In this document: positions 21,530 through 35,300 of the stretch, piece after piece
How the letters are laid out: each line of letters starts with the position of its first letter
Numbering within the stretch: the stretch's first letter is position 1
Source: Meghimatium bilineatum
Taxonomy: Eukaryota; Mollusca; Gastropoda; Stylommatophora; Philomycidae
DNA: 64,000 bases
Direction: 5' to 3'
Assembly (NCBI GenBank): GCA_034231615.1
Contig: CM067309.1
Span: 33,764,810 to 33,828,809 of the forward strand
The notes under the pieces: model-generated
What the model saw: only the letters and a program-made list of their open reading frames with translations
Told to the model about the DNA's origin: nothing
Database searches by the model: none
Position numbers and translations under genes: made by a program

Positions 21530-23360
21530 TCTAACTATCAGCAAGGATATGTTAGTGCAGTAGCTCAGGTGAAAGTGATCTAACTATCAGCAAGGATATG
21601 TTAGGGCAGTAGCTCAGGTGAAAGTGATCTAACTATCAGCAAGGATATGTTAGGGCAGTAGCTAATGTAGCAGTGATCTAACTATCAGCAAGGATATGTT
21701 AGGGCAGTAGCTCAGATGAAAGTGATCTAACTATCAGCAAGGATATTTTAGGGCAGTAGCTCAGATGAAAGTGATCTAACTATCAGCAACGATATGTTAG
21801 GGCAGTAGCTCATGTAGCAGTGATCTAACTATCAGCAAGGATGTTAGGGCAGTAGTTCATGTAGCAGTGATCTAACTATCAGCAAGGATATGTTAGTGCA
21901 GTAGCTCAGGTAGCAGTGATCTAACTATCAGCAAGGATATGTTAGTGCAGTAGCTCAGGTGAAAGTGATCTAACTATCAGCAAGGATATGTTAGGGCAGT
22001 AGCTAATGTAGCAGTGATCTAACTATCAGCAAGGATATGTTAGGGCAGTAGCTCAGATGAAAGTGATCTAACTATCAGCAAGGATATTTTAGGGCAGTAG
22101 CTCAGATGAAAGTGATCTAACTATCAGCAACGATATGTTAGGGCAGTAGCTCATGTAGCAGTGATCTAACTATCAGCAAGGATGTTAGGGCAGTAGTTCA
22201 TGTAGCAGTGATCTAACTATCAGCAAGGATATGTTAGTGCAGTAGCTCAGGTAGCAGTGATCTAACTATCAGCAAGGATATGTTAGTGCAGTAGCTCAGG
22301 TGAAAGTGATCTAACTATCAGCAAGGATATGTTAGGGCAGTAGCTCAGGTGAAAGTGATCTAACTATCAGCAAGGATATGTTAGTGCAGTAGCTCAGGTG
22401 AAAGTGATCTAACTATCAGCAAGGATATGTTAGTGCAGTAGCTCAGGTGAAAGTGATCTAACTATCAGCAAGGATATGTTAGGGCAGTAGCTCAGGTGAA
22501 AGTGATCTAACTATCAGCAAGGATATGTTAGGGCAGTAGCTAATGTAGCAGTGATCTAACTATCAGCAAGGATATGTTAGGGCAGTAGCTCAGATGAAAG
22601 TGATCTAACTATCAGCAAGGATATTTTAGGGCAGTAGCTCAGATGAAAGTGATCTAACTATCAGCAACGATATGTTAGGGCAGTAGCTCATGTAGCAGTG
22701 ATCTAACTATCAGCAAGGATGTTAGGGCAGTAGTTCATGTAGCAGTGATCTAACTATCAGCAAGGATATGTTAGTGCAGTAGCTCAGGTGAAAGTGATCT
22801 AACTATCAGCAAGGATATGTTAGTGCAGTAGCTCAGGTGAAAGTGATCTAACTATCAGCAAGGATATGTTAGTGCAGTAGCTCAGGTGAAAGTGATCTAA
22901 CTATCAGCAAGGATATGTTAGTGCAGTAGCTCAGGTGAAAGTGATCTAACTATCAGCAAGGATATGTTAGTGCAGTAGCTCAGGTAGCAGTGATCTAACT
23001 ATCAGCAAGGATATGTTAGTGCAGTAGCTCAGGTGAAAGTGATCTAACTATCAGCAAGGATATGTTAGGGCAGTAGCTAATGTAGCAGTGATCTAACTAT
23101 CAGCAAGGATATGTTAGGGCAGTAGCTAATGTAGCAGTGATCTAACTATCAGCAAGGATATGTTAGTGCAGTAGCTCAGGTGAAAGTGATCTAACTATCA
23201 GCAAGGATATGTTAGTGCAGTAGCTCAGGTAGCAGTGATCTAACTATCAGCAAGGATGTTAGGGCAGTAGTTCATGTAGCAGTGATCTAACTATCAGCAA
23301 GGATATGTTAGGGCAGTAGCTAATGTAGCAGTGATCTAACTATCAGCAAGGATATGTTAG
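21530..23360 (+). repeat. Duplicated segment within the satellite (partner 23629-25459, offset 2,099)
   Basis: GATATTTTAG markers at 21745, 22086 and 22623 correspond to 23844, 24185 and 24722, each 2,099 bp apart. The intervening variant order also matches, including the 47-bp unit placed after CAGGTAGCAG near 23260/25359. The copies lie directly next to each other, so this is a tandem duplication of about 42 units. Confidence 0.82.
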
Positions 23361-26300
23361 GGCAGTAGCTAATGTAGCAGTGATCTAACTATCAGCAAGG
23401 ATATGTTAGTGCAGTAGCTCAGGTGAAAGTGATCTAACTATCAGCAAGGATATGTTAGTGCAGTAGCTCAGGTAGCAGTGATCTAACTATCAGCAAGGAT
23501 ATGTTAGTGCAGTAGCTCAGGTGAAAGTGATCTAACTATCAGCAAGGATATGTTAGGGCAGTAGCTCAGGTGAAAGTGATCTAACTATCAGCAAGGATAT
23601 GTTAGTGCAGTAGCTCAGGTGAAAGTGATCTAACTATCAGCAAGGATATGTTAGTGCAGTAGCTCAGGTGAAAGTGATCTAACTATCAGCAAGGATATGT
23701 TAGGGCAGTAGCTCAGGTGAAAGTGATCTAACTATCAGCAAGGATATGTTAGGGCAGTAGCTAATGTAGCAGTGATCTAACTATCAGCAAGGATATGTTA
23801 GGGCAGTAGCTCAGATGAAAGTGATCTAACTATCAGCAAGGATATTTTAGGGCAGTAGCTCAGATGAAAGTGATCTAACTATCAGCAACGATATGTTAGG
23901 GCAGTAGCTCATGTAGCAGTGATCTAACTATCAGCAAGGATGTTAGGGCAGTAGTTCATGTAGCAGTGATCTAACTATCAGCAAGGATATGTTAGTGCAG
24001 TAGCTCAGGTAGCAGTGATCTAACTATCAGCAAGGATATGTTAGTGCAGTAGCTCAGGTGAAAGTGATCTAACTATCAGCAAGGATATGTTAGGGCAGTA
24101 GCTAATGTAGCAGTGATCTAACTATCAGCAAGGATATGTTAGGGCAGTAGCTCAGATGAAAGTGATCTAACTATCAGCAAGGATATTTTAGGGCAGTAGC
24201 TCAGATGAAAGTGATCTAACTATCAGCAACGATATGTTAGGGCAGTAGCTCATGTAGCAGTGATCTAACTATCAGCAAGGATGTTAGGGCAGTAGTTCAT
24301 GTAGCAGTGATCTAACTATCAGCAAGGATATGTTAGTGCAGTAGCTCAGGTAGCAGTGATCTAACTATCAGCAAGGATATGTTAGTGCAGTAGCTCAGGT
24401 GAAAGTGATCTAACTATCAGCAAGGATATGTTAGGGCAGTAGCTCAGGTGAAAGTGATCTAACTATCAGCAAGGATATGTTAGTGCAGTAGCTCAGGTGA
24501 AAGTGATCTAACTATCAGCAAGGATATGTTAGTGCAGTAGCTCAGGTGAAAGTGATCTAACTATCAGCAAGGATATGTTAGGGCAGTAGCTCAGGTGAAA
24601 GTGATCTAACTATCAGCAAGGATATGTTAGGGCAGTAGCTAATGTAGCAGTGATCTAACTATCAGCAAGGATATGTTAGGGCAGTAGCTCAGATGAAAGT
24701 GATCTAACTATCAGCAAGGATATTTTAGGGCAGTAGCTCAGATGAAAGTGATCTAACTATCAGCAACGATATGTTAGGGCAGTAGCTCATGTAGCAGTGA
24801 TCTAACTATCAGCAAGGATGTTAGGGCAGTAGTTCATGTAGCAGTGATCTAACTATCAGCAAGGATATGTTAGTGCAGTAGCTCAGGTGAAAGTGATCTA
24901 ACTATCAGCAAGGATATGTTAGTGCAGTAGCTCAGGTGAAAGTGATCTAACTATCAGCAAGGATATGTTAGTGCAGTAGCTCAGGTGAAAGTGATCTAAC
25001 TATCAGCAAGGATATGTTAGTGCAGTAGCTCAGGTGAAAGTGATCTAACTATCAGCAAGGATATGTTAGTGCAGTAGCTCAGGTAGCAGTGATCTAACTA
25101 TCAGCAAGGATATGTTAGTGCAGTAGCTCAGGTGAAAGTGATCTAACTATCAGCAAGGATATGTTAGGGCAGTAGCTAATGTAGCAGTGATCTAACTATC
25201 AGCAAGGATATGTTAGGGCAGTAGCTAATGTAGCAGTGATCTAACTATCAGCAAGGATATGTTAGTGCAGTAGCTCAGGTGAAAGTGATCTAACTATCAG
25301 CAAGGATATGTTAGTGCAGTAGCTCAGGTAGCAGTGATCTAACTATCAGCAAGGATGTTAGGGCAGTAGTTCATGTAGCAGTGATCTAACTATCAGCAAG
25401 GATATGTTAGGGCAGTAGCTAATGTAGCAGTGATCTAACTATCAGCAAGGATATGTTAGGGCAGTAGCTCAGGTGAAAGTGATCTAACTATCAGCAAGGA
25501 TATGTTAGTGCAGTAGCTCAGGTGAAAGTGATCTAACTATCAGCAAGGATATGTTAGTGCAGTAGCTCAGGTGAAAGTGATCTAACTATCAGCAAGGATA
25601 TGTTAGGGCAGTAGCTCAGGTGAAAGTGATCTAACTATCAGCAAGGATATGTTAGTGCAGTAGCTCAGGTGAAAGTGATCTAACTATCAGCAAGGATATG
25701 TTAGTGCAGTAGCTCAGGTGAAAGTGATCTAACTATCAGCAAGGATATGTTAGGGCAGTAGCTCAGGTGAAAGTGATCTAACTATCAGCAAGGATATGTT
25801 AGGGCAGTAGCTAATGTAGCAGTGATCTAACTATCAGCAAGGATATGTTAGGGCAGTAGCTAATGTAGCAGTGATCTAACTATCAGCAAGGATATGTTAG
25901 GGCAGTAGCTCAGATGAAAGTGATCTAACTATCAGCAAGGATATTTTAGTGCAGTAGCTCAGGTGAAAGTGATCTAACTATCAGCAAGGATATGTTAGTG
26001 CAGTAGCTCAGGTGAAAGTGATCTAACTATCAGCAAGGATATGTTAGGGCAGTAGCTCAGGTGAAAGTGATCTAACTATCAGCAAGGATATGTTAGGGCA
26101 GTAGCTCATGTAGCAGTGATCTAACTATCAGCAAGGATATGTTAGGGCAGTAGCTAATGTAGCAGTGATCTAACTATCAGCAAGGATATGTTAGTGCAGT
26201 AGCTCAGGTGAAAGTGATCTAACTATCAGCAAGGATATGTTAGTGCAGTAGCTCAGGTAGCAGTGATCTAACTATCAGCAAGGATATGTTAGTGCAGTAG

Positions 26301-29300
26301 CTCAGGTGAAAGTGATCTAACTATCAGCAAGGATATGTTAGGGCAGTAGCTCAGGTGAAAGTGATCTAACTATCAGCAAGGATATGTTAGTGCAGTAGCT
26401 CAGGTGAAAGTGATCTAACTATCAGCAAGGATATTTTAGGGCAGTAGCTCAGATGAAAGTGATCTAACTATCAGCAACGATATGTTAGGGCAGTAGCTCA
26501 TGTAGCAGTGATCTAACTATCAGCAAGGATGTTAGGGCAGTAGTTCATGTAGCAGTGATCTAACTATCAGCAAGGATATGTTAGTGCAGTAGCTCAGGTG
26601 AAAGTGATCTAACTATCAGCAAGGATATGTTAGTGCAGTAGCTCAGGTGAAAGTGATCTAACTATCAGCAAGGATATGTTAGTGCAGTAGCTCAGGTGAA
26701 AGTGATCTAACTATCAGCAAGGATATGTTAGTGCAGTAGCTCAGGTGAAAGTGATCTAACTATCAGCAAGGATATGTTAGTGCAGTAGCTCAGGTGAAAG
26801 TGATCTAACTATCAGCAAGGATATGTTAGTGCAGTAGCTCAGGTAGCAGTGATCTAACTATCAGCAAGGATATGTTAGTGCAGTAGCTCAGGTGAAAGTG
26901 ATCTAACTATCAGCAAGGATATGTTAGTGCAGTAGCTCAGGTAGCAGTGATCTAACTATCAGCAAGGATATGTTAGTGCAGTAGCTCAGGTGAAAGTGAT
27001 CTAACTATCAGAAAGGATATGTTAGGGCAGTAGCTCAGGTGAAAGTGATCTAACTATCAGCAAGGATATGTTAGTGCAGTAGCTCAGGTGAAAGTGATCT
27101 AACTATCAGCAAGGATATGTTAGTGCAGTAGCTCAGGTGAAAGTGATCTAACTATCAGCAAGGATATGTTAGTGCAGTAGCTCAGGTAGCAGTGATCTAA
27201 CTATCAGCAAGGATATGTTAGTGCAGTAGCTCAGGTGAAAGTGATCTAACTATCAGCAAGGATATGTTAGTGCAGTAGCTCAGGTAGCAGTGATCTAACT
27301 ATCAGCAAGGATATGTTAGTGCAGTAGCTCAGGTGAAAGTGATCTAACTATCAGCAAGGATATGTTAGTGCAGTAGCTCAGGTAGCAGTGATCTAACTAT
27401 CAGCAAGGATATGTTAGGGCAGTAGCTCATGTAGCAGTGATCTAACTATCAGCAAGGATGTTAGGGCAGTAGTTCATGTAGCAGTGATCTAACTATCAGC
27501 AAGGATATGTTAGGGCAGTAGCTAATGTAGCAGTGATCTAACTATCAGCAAGGATATGTTAGTGCAGTAGCTCAGGTAGCAGTGATCTAACTATCAGCAA
27601 GGATATGTTAGTGCAGTAGCTCAGGTGAAAGTGATCTAACTATCAGCAAGGATATGTTAGTGCAGTAGCTCAGGTGAAAGTGATCTAACTATCAGCAAGG
27701 ATATGTTAGTGCAGTAGCTCAGGTGAAAGTGATCTAACTATCAGCAAGGATATGTTAGGGCAGTAGCTCAGGTGAAAGTGATCTAACTATCAGCAAGGAT
27801 ATGTTAGGGCAGTAGCTAATGTAGCAGTGATCTAACTATCAGCAAGGATATGTTAGGGCAGTAGCTCAGATGAAAGTGATCTAACTATCAGCAAGGATAT
27901 TTTAGGGCAGTAGCTCAGATGAAAGTGATCTAACTATCAGCAACGATATGTTAGGGCAGTAGCTCATGTAGCAGTGATCTAACTATCAGCAAGGATGTTA
28001 GGGCAGTAGTTCATGTAGCAGTGATCTAACTATCAGCAAGGATATATTAGTGCAGTAGCTCAGGTGAAAGTGATCTAACTATCAGCAAGGATATGTTAGT
28101 GCAGTAGCTCAGGTGAAAGTGATCTAACTATCAGCAAGGATATGTTAGTGCAGTAGCTCAGGTGAAAGTGATCTAACTATCAGCAAGGATATGTTAGTGC
28201 AGTAGCTCAGGTAGCAGTGATCTAACTATCAGCAAGGATATGTTAGTGCAGTAGCTCAGGTGAAAGTGATCTAACTATCAGCAAGGATATGTTAGGGCAG
28301 TAGCTCAGGTGAAAGTGATCTAACTATCAGCAAGGATATGTTAGTGCAGTAGCTCAGGTGAAAGTGATCTAACTATCAGCAAGGATATGTTAGTGCAGTA
28401 GCTCAGGTGAAAGTGATCTAACTATCAGCAAGGATATGTTAGGGCAGTAGCTCAGGTGAAAGTGATCTAACTATCAGCAAGGATATGTTAGGGCAGTAGC
28501 TAATGTAGCAGTGATCTAACTATCAGCAAGGATATGTTAGGGCAGTAGCTCAGATGAAAGTGATCTAACTATCAGCAAGGATATTTTAGGGCAGTAGCTC
28601 AGATGAAAGTGATCTAACTATCAGCAACGATATGTTAGGGCAGTAGCTCATGTAGCAGTGATCTAACTATCAGCAAGGATGTTAGGGCAGTAGTTCATGT
28701 AGCAGTGATCTAACTATCAGCAAGGATATGTTAGGGCAGTAGCTAATGTAGCAGTGATCTAACTATCAGCAAGGATATGTTAGGGCAGTAGCTAATGTAG
28801 CAGTGATCTAACTATCAGCAAGGATATGTTAGTACAGTAGCTCAGGTGAAAGTGATCTAACTATCAGCAAGGATATGTTAGTGCAGTAGCTCAGGTAGCA
28901 GTGATCTAACTATCAGCAAGGATATGTTAGTGCAGTAGCTCAGGTGAAAGTGATCTAACTATCAGCAAGGATATGTTAGGGCAGTAGCTCAGGTGAAAGT
29001 GATCTAACTATCAGCAAGGATATGTTAGTGCAGTAGCTCAGGTGAAAGTGATCTAACTATCAGCAAGGATATGTTAGTGCAGTAGCTCAGGTGAAAGTGA
29101 TCTAACTATCAGCAAGGATATGTTAGTGCAGTAGCTCAGGTGAAAGTGATCTAACTATCAGCAAGGATATGTTAGTGCAGTAGCTCAGGTGAAAGTGATC
29201 TAACTATCAGCAAGGATATGTTAGGGCAGTAGCTCAGGTGAAAGTGATCTAACTATCAGCAAGGATATGTTAGGGCAGTAGCTAATGTAGCAGTGATCTA

Positions 29301-32300
29301 ACTATCAGCAAGGATATGTTAGGGCAGTAGCTCAGATGAAAGTGATCTAACTATCAGCAAGGATATTTTAGGGCAGTAGCTCAGATGAAAGTGATCTAAC
29401 TATCAGCAACGATATGTTAGGGCAGTAGCTCATGTAGCAGTGATCTAACTATCAGCAAGGATGTTAGGGCAGTAGTTCATGTAGCAGTGATCTAACTATC
29501 AGCAAGGATATGTTAGTGCAGTAGCTCAGGTGAAAGTGATCTAACTATCAGCAAGGATATGTTAGTGCAGTAGCTCAGGTGAAAGTGATCTAACTATCAG
29601 CAAGGATATGTTAGTGCAGTAGCTCAGGTGAAAGTGATCTAACTATCAGCAAGGATATGTTAGTGCAGTAGCTCAGGTGAAAGTGATCTAACTATCAGCA
29701 AGGATATGTTAGTGCAGTAGCTCAGGTAGCAGTGATCTAACTATCAGCAAGGATATGTTAGTGCAGTAGCTCAGGTGAAAGTGATCTAACTATCAGCAAG
29801 GATATGTTAGGGCAGTAGCTCAGGTGAAAGTGATCTAACTATCAGCAAGGATATGTTAGTGCAGTAGCTCAGGTGAAAGTGATCTAACTATCAGCAAGGA
29901 TATGTTAGTGCAGTAGCTCAGGTGAAAGTGATCTAACTATCAGCAAGGATATGTTAGGGCAGTAGCTCAGGTGAAAGTGATCTAACTATCAGCAAGGATA
30001 TGTTAGGGCAGTAGCTAATGTAGCAGTGATCTAACTATCAGCAAGGATATGTTAGGGCAGTAGCTCAGGTAGCAGTGATCTAACTATCAGCAAGGATATG
30101 TTAGTGCAGTAGCTCAGGTGAAAGTGATCTAACTATCAGCAAGGATATGTTAGGGCAGTAGCTCAGGTGAAAGTGATCTAACTATCAGCAAGGATATGTT
30201 AGTGCAGTAGCTCAGGTGAAAGTGATCTAACTATCAGCAAGGATATGTTAGTGCAGTAGCTCAGGTGAAAGTGATCTAACTATCAGCAAGGATATGTTAG
30301 GGCAGTAGCTCAGGTGAAAGTGATCTAACTATCAGCAAGGATATGTTAGGGCAGTAGCTCAGATGAAAGTGATCTAACTATCAGCAAGGATATTTTAGGG
30401 CAGTAGCTCAGATGAAAGTGATCTAACTATCAGCAACGATATGTTAGGGCAGTAGCTCATGTAGCAGTGATCTAACTATCAGCAAGGATGTTAGGGCAGT
30501 AGTTCATGTAGCAGTGATCTAACTATCAGCAAGGATATGTTAGGGCAGTAGCTAATGTAGCAGTGATCTAACTATCAGCAAGGATATGTTAGGGCAGTAG
30601 CTAATGTAGCAGTGATCTAACTATCAGCAAGGATATGTTAGTGCAGTAGCTCAGGTGAAAGTGATCTAACTATCAGCAAGGATATGTTAGGGCAGTAGCT
30701 CAGGTGAAAGTGATCTAACTATCAGCAAGGATATGTTAGGGCAGTAGCTCAGGTGAAAGTGATCTAACTATCAGCAAGGATATGTTAGTGCAGTAGCTCA
30801 GGTGAAAGTGATCTAACTATCAGCAAGGATATGTTAGGGCAGTAGCTCAGGTGAAAGTGATCTAACTATCAGCAAGGATATGTTAGGGCAGTAGCTCAGG
30901 TGAAAGTGATCTAACTATCAGCAAGGATATGTTAGGGCAGTAGCTCAGGTGAAAGTGATCTAACTATCAGCAAGGATATGTTAGGGCAGTAGCTCATGTA
31001 GCAGTGATCTAACTATCAGCAAGGATGTTAGGGTAGTAGCTCAGGTGAAAGTGATCTAACTATCAGCAAGGATATGTTAGTGCAGTAGCTCAGGTGAAAG
31101 TGATCTAACTATCAGCAAGGATATGTTAGTGCAGTAGCTCAGATGAAAGTGATCTAACTATCAGCAAGGATATGTTAGTGCAGTAGCTCAGGTGAAAGTG
31201 ATCTAACTATCAGCAAGGATATGTTAGGGCAGTAGCTCATGTAGCAGTGATCTTACTATCAGCAAGGATGTTAGGGTAGTAGCTCAGGTGAAAGTGATCT
31301 AACTATCAGCAAGGATATGTTAGGGCAGTAGCTAATGTAGCAGTGATCTAACTATCAGCAAGGATATGTTAGGGCAGTAGCTCATGTAGCAGTGATCTAA
31401 CTATCAGCAAGGATGTTAGGGTAGTAGCTCAGGTGAAAGTGATCTAACTATCAGCAAGGATATGTTAGGGCAGTAGCTCATGTAGCAGTGATCTAACTAT
31501 CAGCAAGGATATGTTAGTGCAGTAGCTCAGGTGAAAGTGATCTAACTATCAGCAAGGATATGTTAGTGCAGTAGCTCAGGTGAAAGTGATCTAACTATCA
31601 GCAAGGATATGTTAGTGCAGTAGCTCAGGTAGCAGTGATCTAACTATCAGCAAGGATGTTAGGGCAGTAGTTCATGTAGCAGTGATCTAACTATCAGCAA
31701 GGATATGTTAGGGCAGTAGCTAATGTAGCAGTGATCTAACTATCAGCAAGGATATGTTAGGGCAGTAGCTCAGGTGAAAGTGATCTAACTATCAGCAAGG
31801 ATATGTTAGGGCAGTAGCTAATGTAGCAGTGATCTAACTATCAGCAAGGATGTTAGGGTAGTAGCTCAGGTGAAAGTGATCTAACTATCAGCAAGGATAT
31901 GTTAGTGCAGTAGCTCAGATGAAAGTGATCTAACTATCAGCAAGGATATGTTAGTGCAGTAGCTCAGGTGAAAGTGATCTAACTATCAGCAAGGATATGT
32001 TAGGGCAGTAGCTCATGTAGCAGTGATCTTACTATCAGCAAGGATGTTAGGGTAGTAGCTCAGGTGAAAGTGATCTAACTATCAGCAAGGATATGTTAGG
32101 GCAGTAGCTAATGTAGCAGTGATCTAACTATCAGCAAGGATATGTTAGGGCAGTAGCTCATGTAGCAGTGATCTAACTATCAGCAAGGATGTTAGGGTAG
32201 TAGCTCAGGTGAAAGTGATTTAACTATCAGCAAGGATATGTTAGTGCAGTAGCTCAGGTGAAAGTGATCTAACTATCAGCAAGGATATGTTAGTGCAGTA

Positions 32301-35300
32301 GCTCAGGTGAAAGTGATCTAACTATCAGCAAGGATATGTTAGGGCAGTAGCTCAGGTGAAAGTGATCTAACTATCAGCAAGGATATGTTAGGGCAGTAGC
32401 TCATGTAACAGTGATCTAACTATCAGCAAGGATATGTTAGGGCAGTAGCTCAGGTGAAAGTGATCTATCAGCAAGGATGGTAGCTCAGGTAGCAGTGATC
32501 TAACTATCAGCAAGGATATGTTAGGGCAGTAGCTCAGGTGAAAGTGATCTAACTATCAGCAAGGATATGTTAGGGCAGTAGCTCATGTAGCAGTGATCTA
32601 ACTATCAGCAAGGATGTTAGGGCAGTAGTTCATGTAGCAGTGATCTAACTATCAGCAAGGATGTTAGGGTAGTAGCTCAGGTGAAAGTGATCTAACTATC
32701 AGCAAGGATATGTTAGTGCAGTAGCTCAGGTGAAAGTGATCTAACTATCAGCAAGGATATGTTAGGGCTGTAGCTCACGTGAAAGTGATCTAACTATCAG
32801 CAAGGATATGTTAGTGCAGTAGCTCAGGTAGCAGTGATCTAACTATCAGCAAGGATATGTTAGTGCAGTAGCTCAGGTGAAAGTATCTAACTATCAGCAA
32901 GGATATGTTAGTGCAGTAGCTCAGGTAGCAGTGATCTAACTATCAGCAAGGATATGTTAGTGCAGTAGCTCAGGTGAAAGTGATCTAACTATCAGCAAGG
33001 ATATGTTAGGGCAGTAGCTCAGGTGAAAGTGATCTAACTATCAGCAAGGATATGTTAGGGCAGTAGCTAATGTAGCAGTGATCTAACTATCAGCAAGGAT
33101 GTTAGGGTAGTAGCTCAGGTGAAAGTGATTTAACTATCAGCAAGGATATGTTAGTGCAGTAGCTCAGGTGAAAGTGATCTAACTATCAGCAAGGATATGT
33201 TAGTGCAGTAGCTCAGGTGAATGTGATCTAACTATCAGCAAGGATATGTTAGGGCAGTAGCTCAGGTGAAAGTGATCTAACTATCAGCAAGGATATGTTA
33301 GGGCAGTAGCTCATGTAACAGTGATCTAACTATCAGCAAGGATATGTTAGGGCAGTAGCTCAGGTGAAAGTGATCTATCAGCAAGGATGGTAGCTCAGGT
33401 AGCAGTGATCTAACTATCAGCAAGGATATGTTAGGGCAGTAGCTCAGGTGAAAGTGATCTAACTATCAGCAAGGATATGTTAGGGCAGTAGCTCATGTAG
33501 CAGTGATCTAACTATCAGCAAGGATGTTAGGGCAGTAGTTCATGTAGCAGTGATCTAACTATCAGCAAGGATGTTAGGGTAGTAGCTCAGGTGAAAGTGA
33601 TCTAACTATCAGCAAGGATATGTTAGTGCAGTAGCTCAGGTGAAAGTGATCTAACTATCAGCAAGGATATGTTAGTGCAGTAGCTCAGGTGAATGTGATC
33701 TAACTATCAGCAAGGATATGTTAGGGCAGTAGCTCAGGTGAAAGTGATCTAACTATCAGCAAGGATATGTTAGGGCAGTAGCTCATGTAACAGTGATCTA
33801 ACTATCAGCAAGGATATGTTAGGGCAGTAGCTCAGGTGAAAGTGATCTATCAGCAAGGATGGTAGCTCAGGTAGCAGTGATCTAACTATCAGCAAGGATA
33901 TGTTAGGGCAGTAGCTCAGGTGAAAGTGATCTAACTATCAGCAAGGATATGTTAGGGCAGTAGCTCATGTAGCAGTGATCTAACTATCAGCAAGGATGTT
34001 AGGGCAGTAGTTCATGTAGCAGTGATCTAACTATCAGCAAGGATGTTAGGGTAGTAGCTCAGGTGAAAGTGATCTAACTATCAGCAAGGATATGTTAGTG
34101 CAGTAGCTCAGGTGAAAGTGATCTAACTATCAGCAAGGATATGTTAGGGCAGTAGCTCAGGTGAAAGTGATCTAACTATCAGCAAGGATATGTTAGTGCA
34201 GTAGCTCAGGTAGCAGTGATCTAACTATCAGCAAGGATATGTTAGGGCAGTAGCTCATGTAGCAGTGATCTAACTATCAGCAAGGATGTTAGGGTAGTAG
34301 CTCAGGTGAAAGTGATATAACTATCAGCAAGGATATGTTAGTGCAGTAGCTCAGGTGAAAGTGATCTAACTATCAGCAAGGATATGTTAGTGCAGTAGCT
34401 CAGGTGAAAGTGATCTAACTATCAGCAAGGATATGTTAGTGCAGTAGCTCAGGTGAAAGTGATCTAACTATCAGCAAGGATATGTTAGTGCAGTAGCTCA
34501 GGTGAAAGTGATCTAACTATCAGCAAGGATATGTTAGTGCAGTAGCTCAGGTAGCAGTGATCTAACTATCAGCAAGGATGTTAGGGCAGTAGTTCATGTA
34601 GCAGTGATCTAACTATCAGCAAGGATATGTTAGGGCAGTAGCTAATGTAGCAGTGATCTAACTATCAGCAAGGATATGTTAGGGCAGTAGCTAATGTAGC
34701 AGTGATCTAACTATCAGCAAGGATATGTTAGGGCAGTAGCTCAGGTGAAAGTGATCTAACTATCAGCAAGGATATGTTAGGGCAGTAGCTAATGTAGCAG
34801 TGATCTAACTATCAGCAAGGATGTTAGGGTAGTAGCTCAGGTGAAAGTGATCTAACTATCAGCAAGGATATGTTAGTGCAGTAGCTCAGATGAAAGTGAT
34901 CTAACTATCAGCAAGGATATGTTAGTGCAGTAGCTCAGGTGAAAGTGATCTAACTATCAGCAAGGATATGTTAGGGCAGTAGCTCAGGTAGCAGTGATCT
35001 AACTATCAGCAAGGATGTTAGGGCAGTAGTTCATGTAGCAGTGATCTAACTATCAGCAAGGATATGTTAGGGCAGTAGCTAATGTAGCAGTGATCTAACT
35101 ATCAGCAAGGATATGTTAGGGCAGTAGCTCAGGTGAAAGTGATCTAACTATCAGCAAGGATATGTTAGGGCAGTAGCTAATGTAGCAGTGATCTAACTAT
35201 CAGCAAGGATGTTAGGGTAGTAGCTCAGGTGAAAGTGATCTAACTATCAGCAAGGATATGTTAGTGCAGTAGCTCAGGTGAAAGTGATCTAACTATCAGC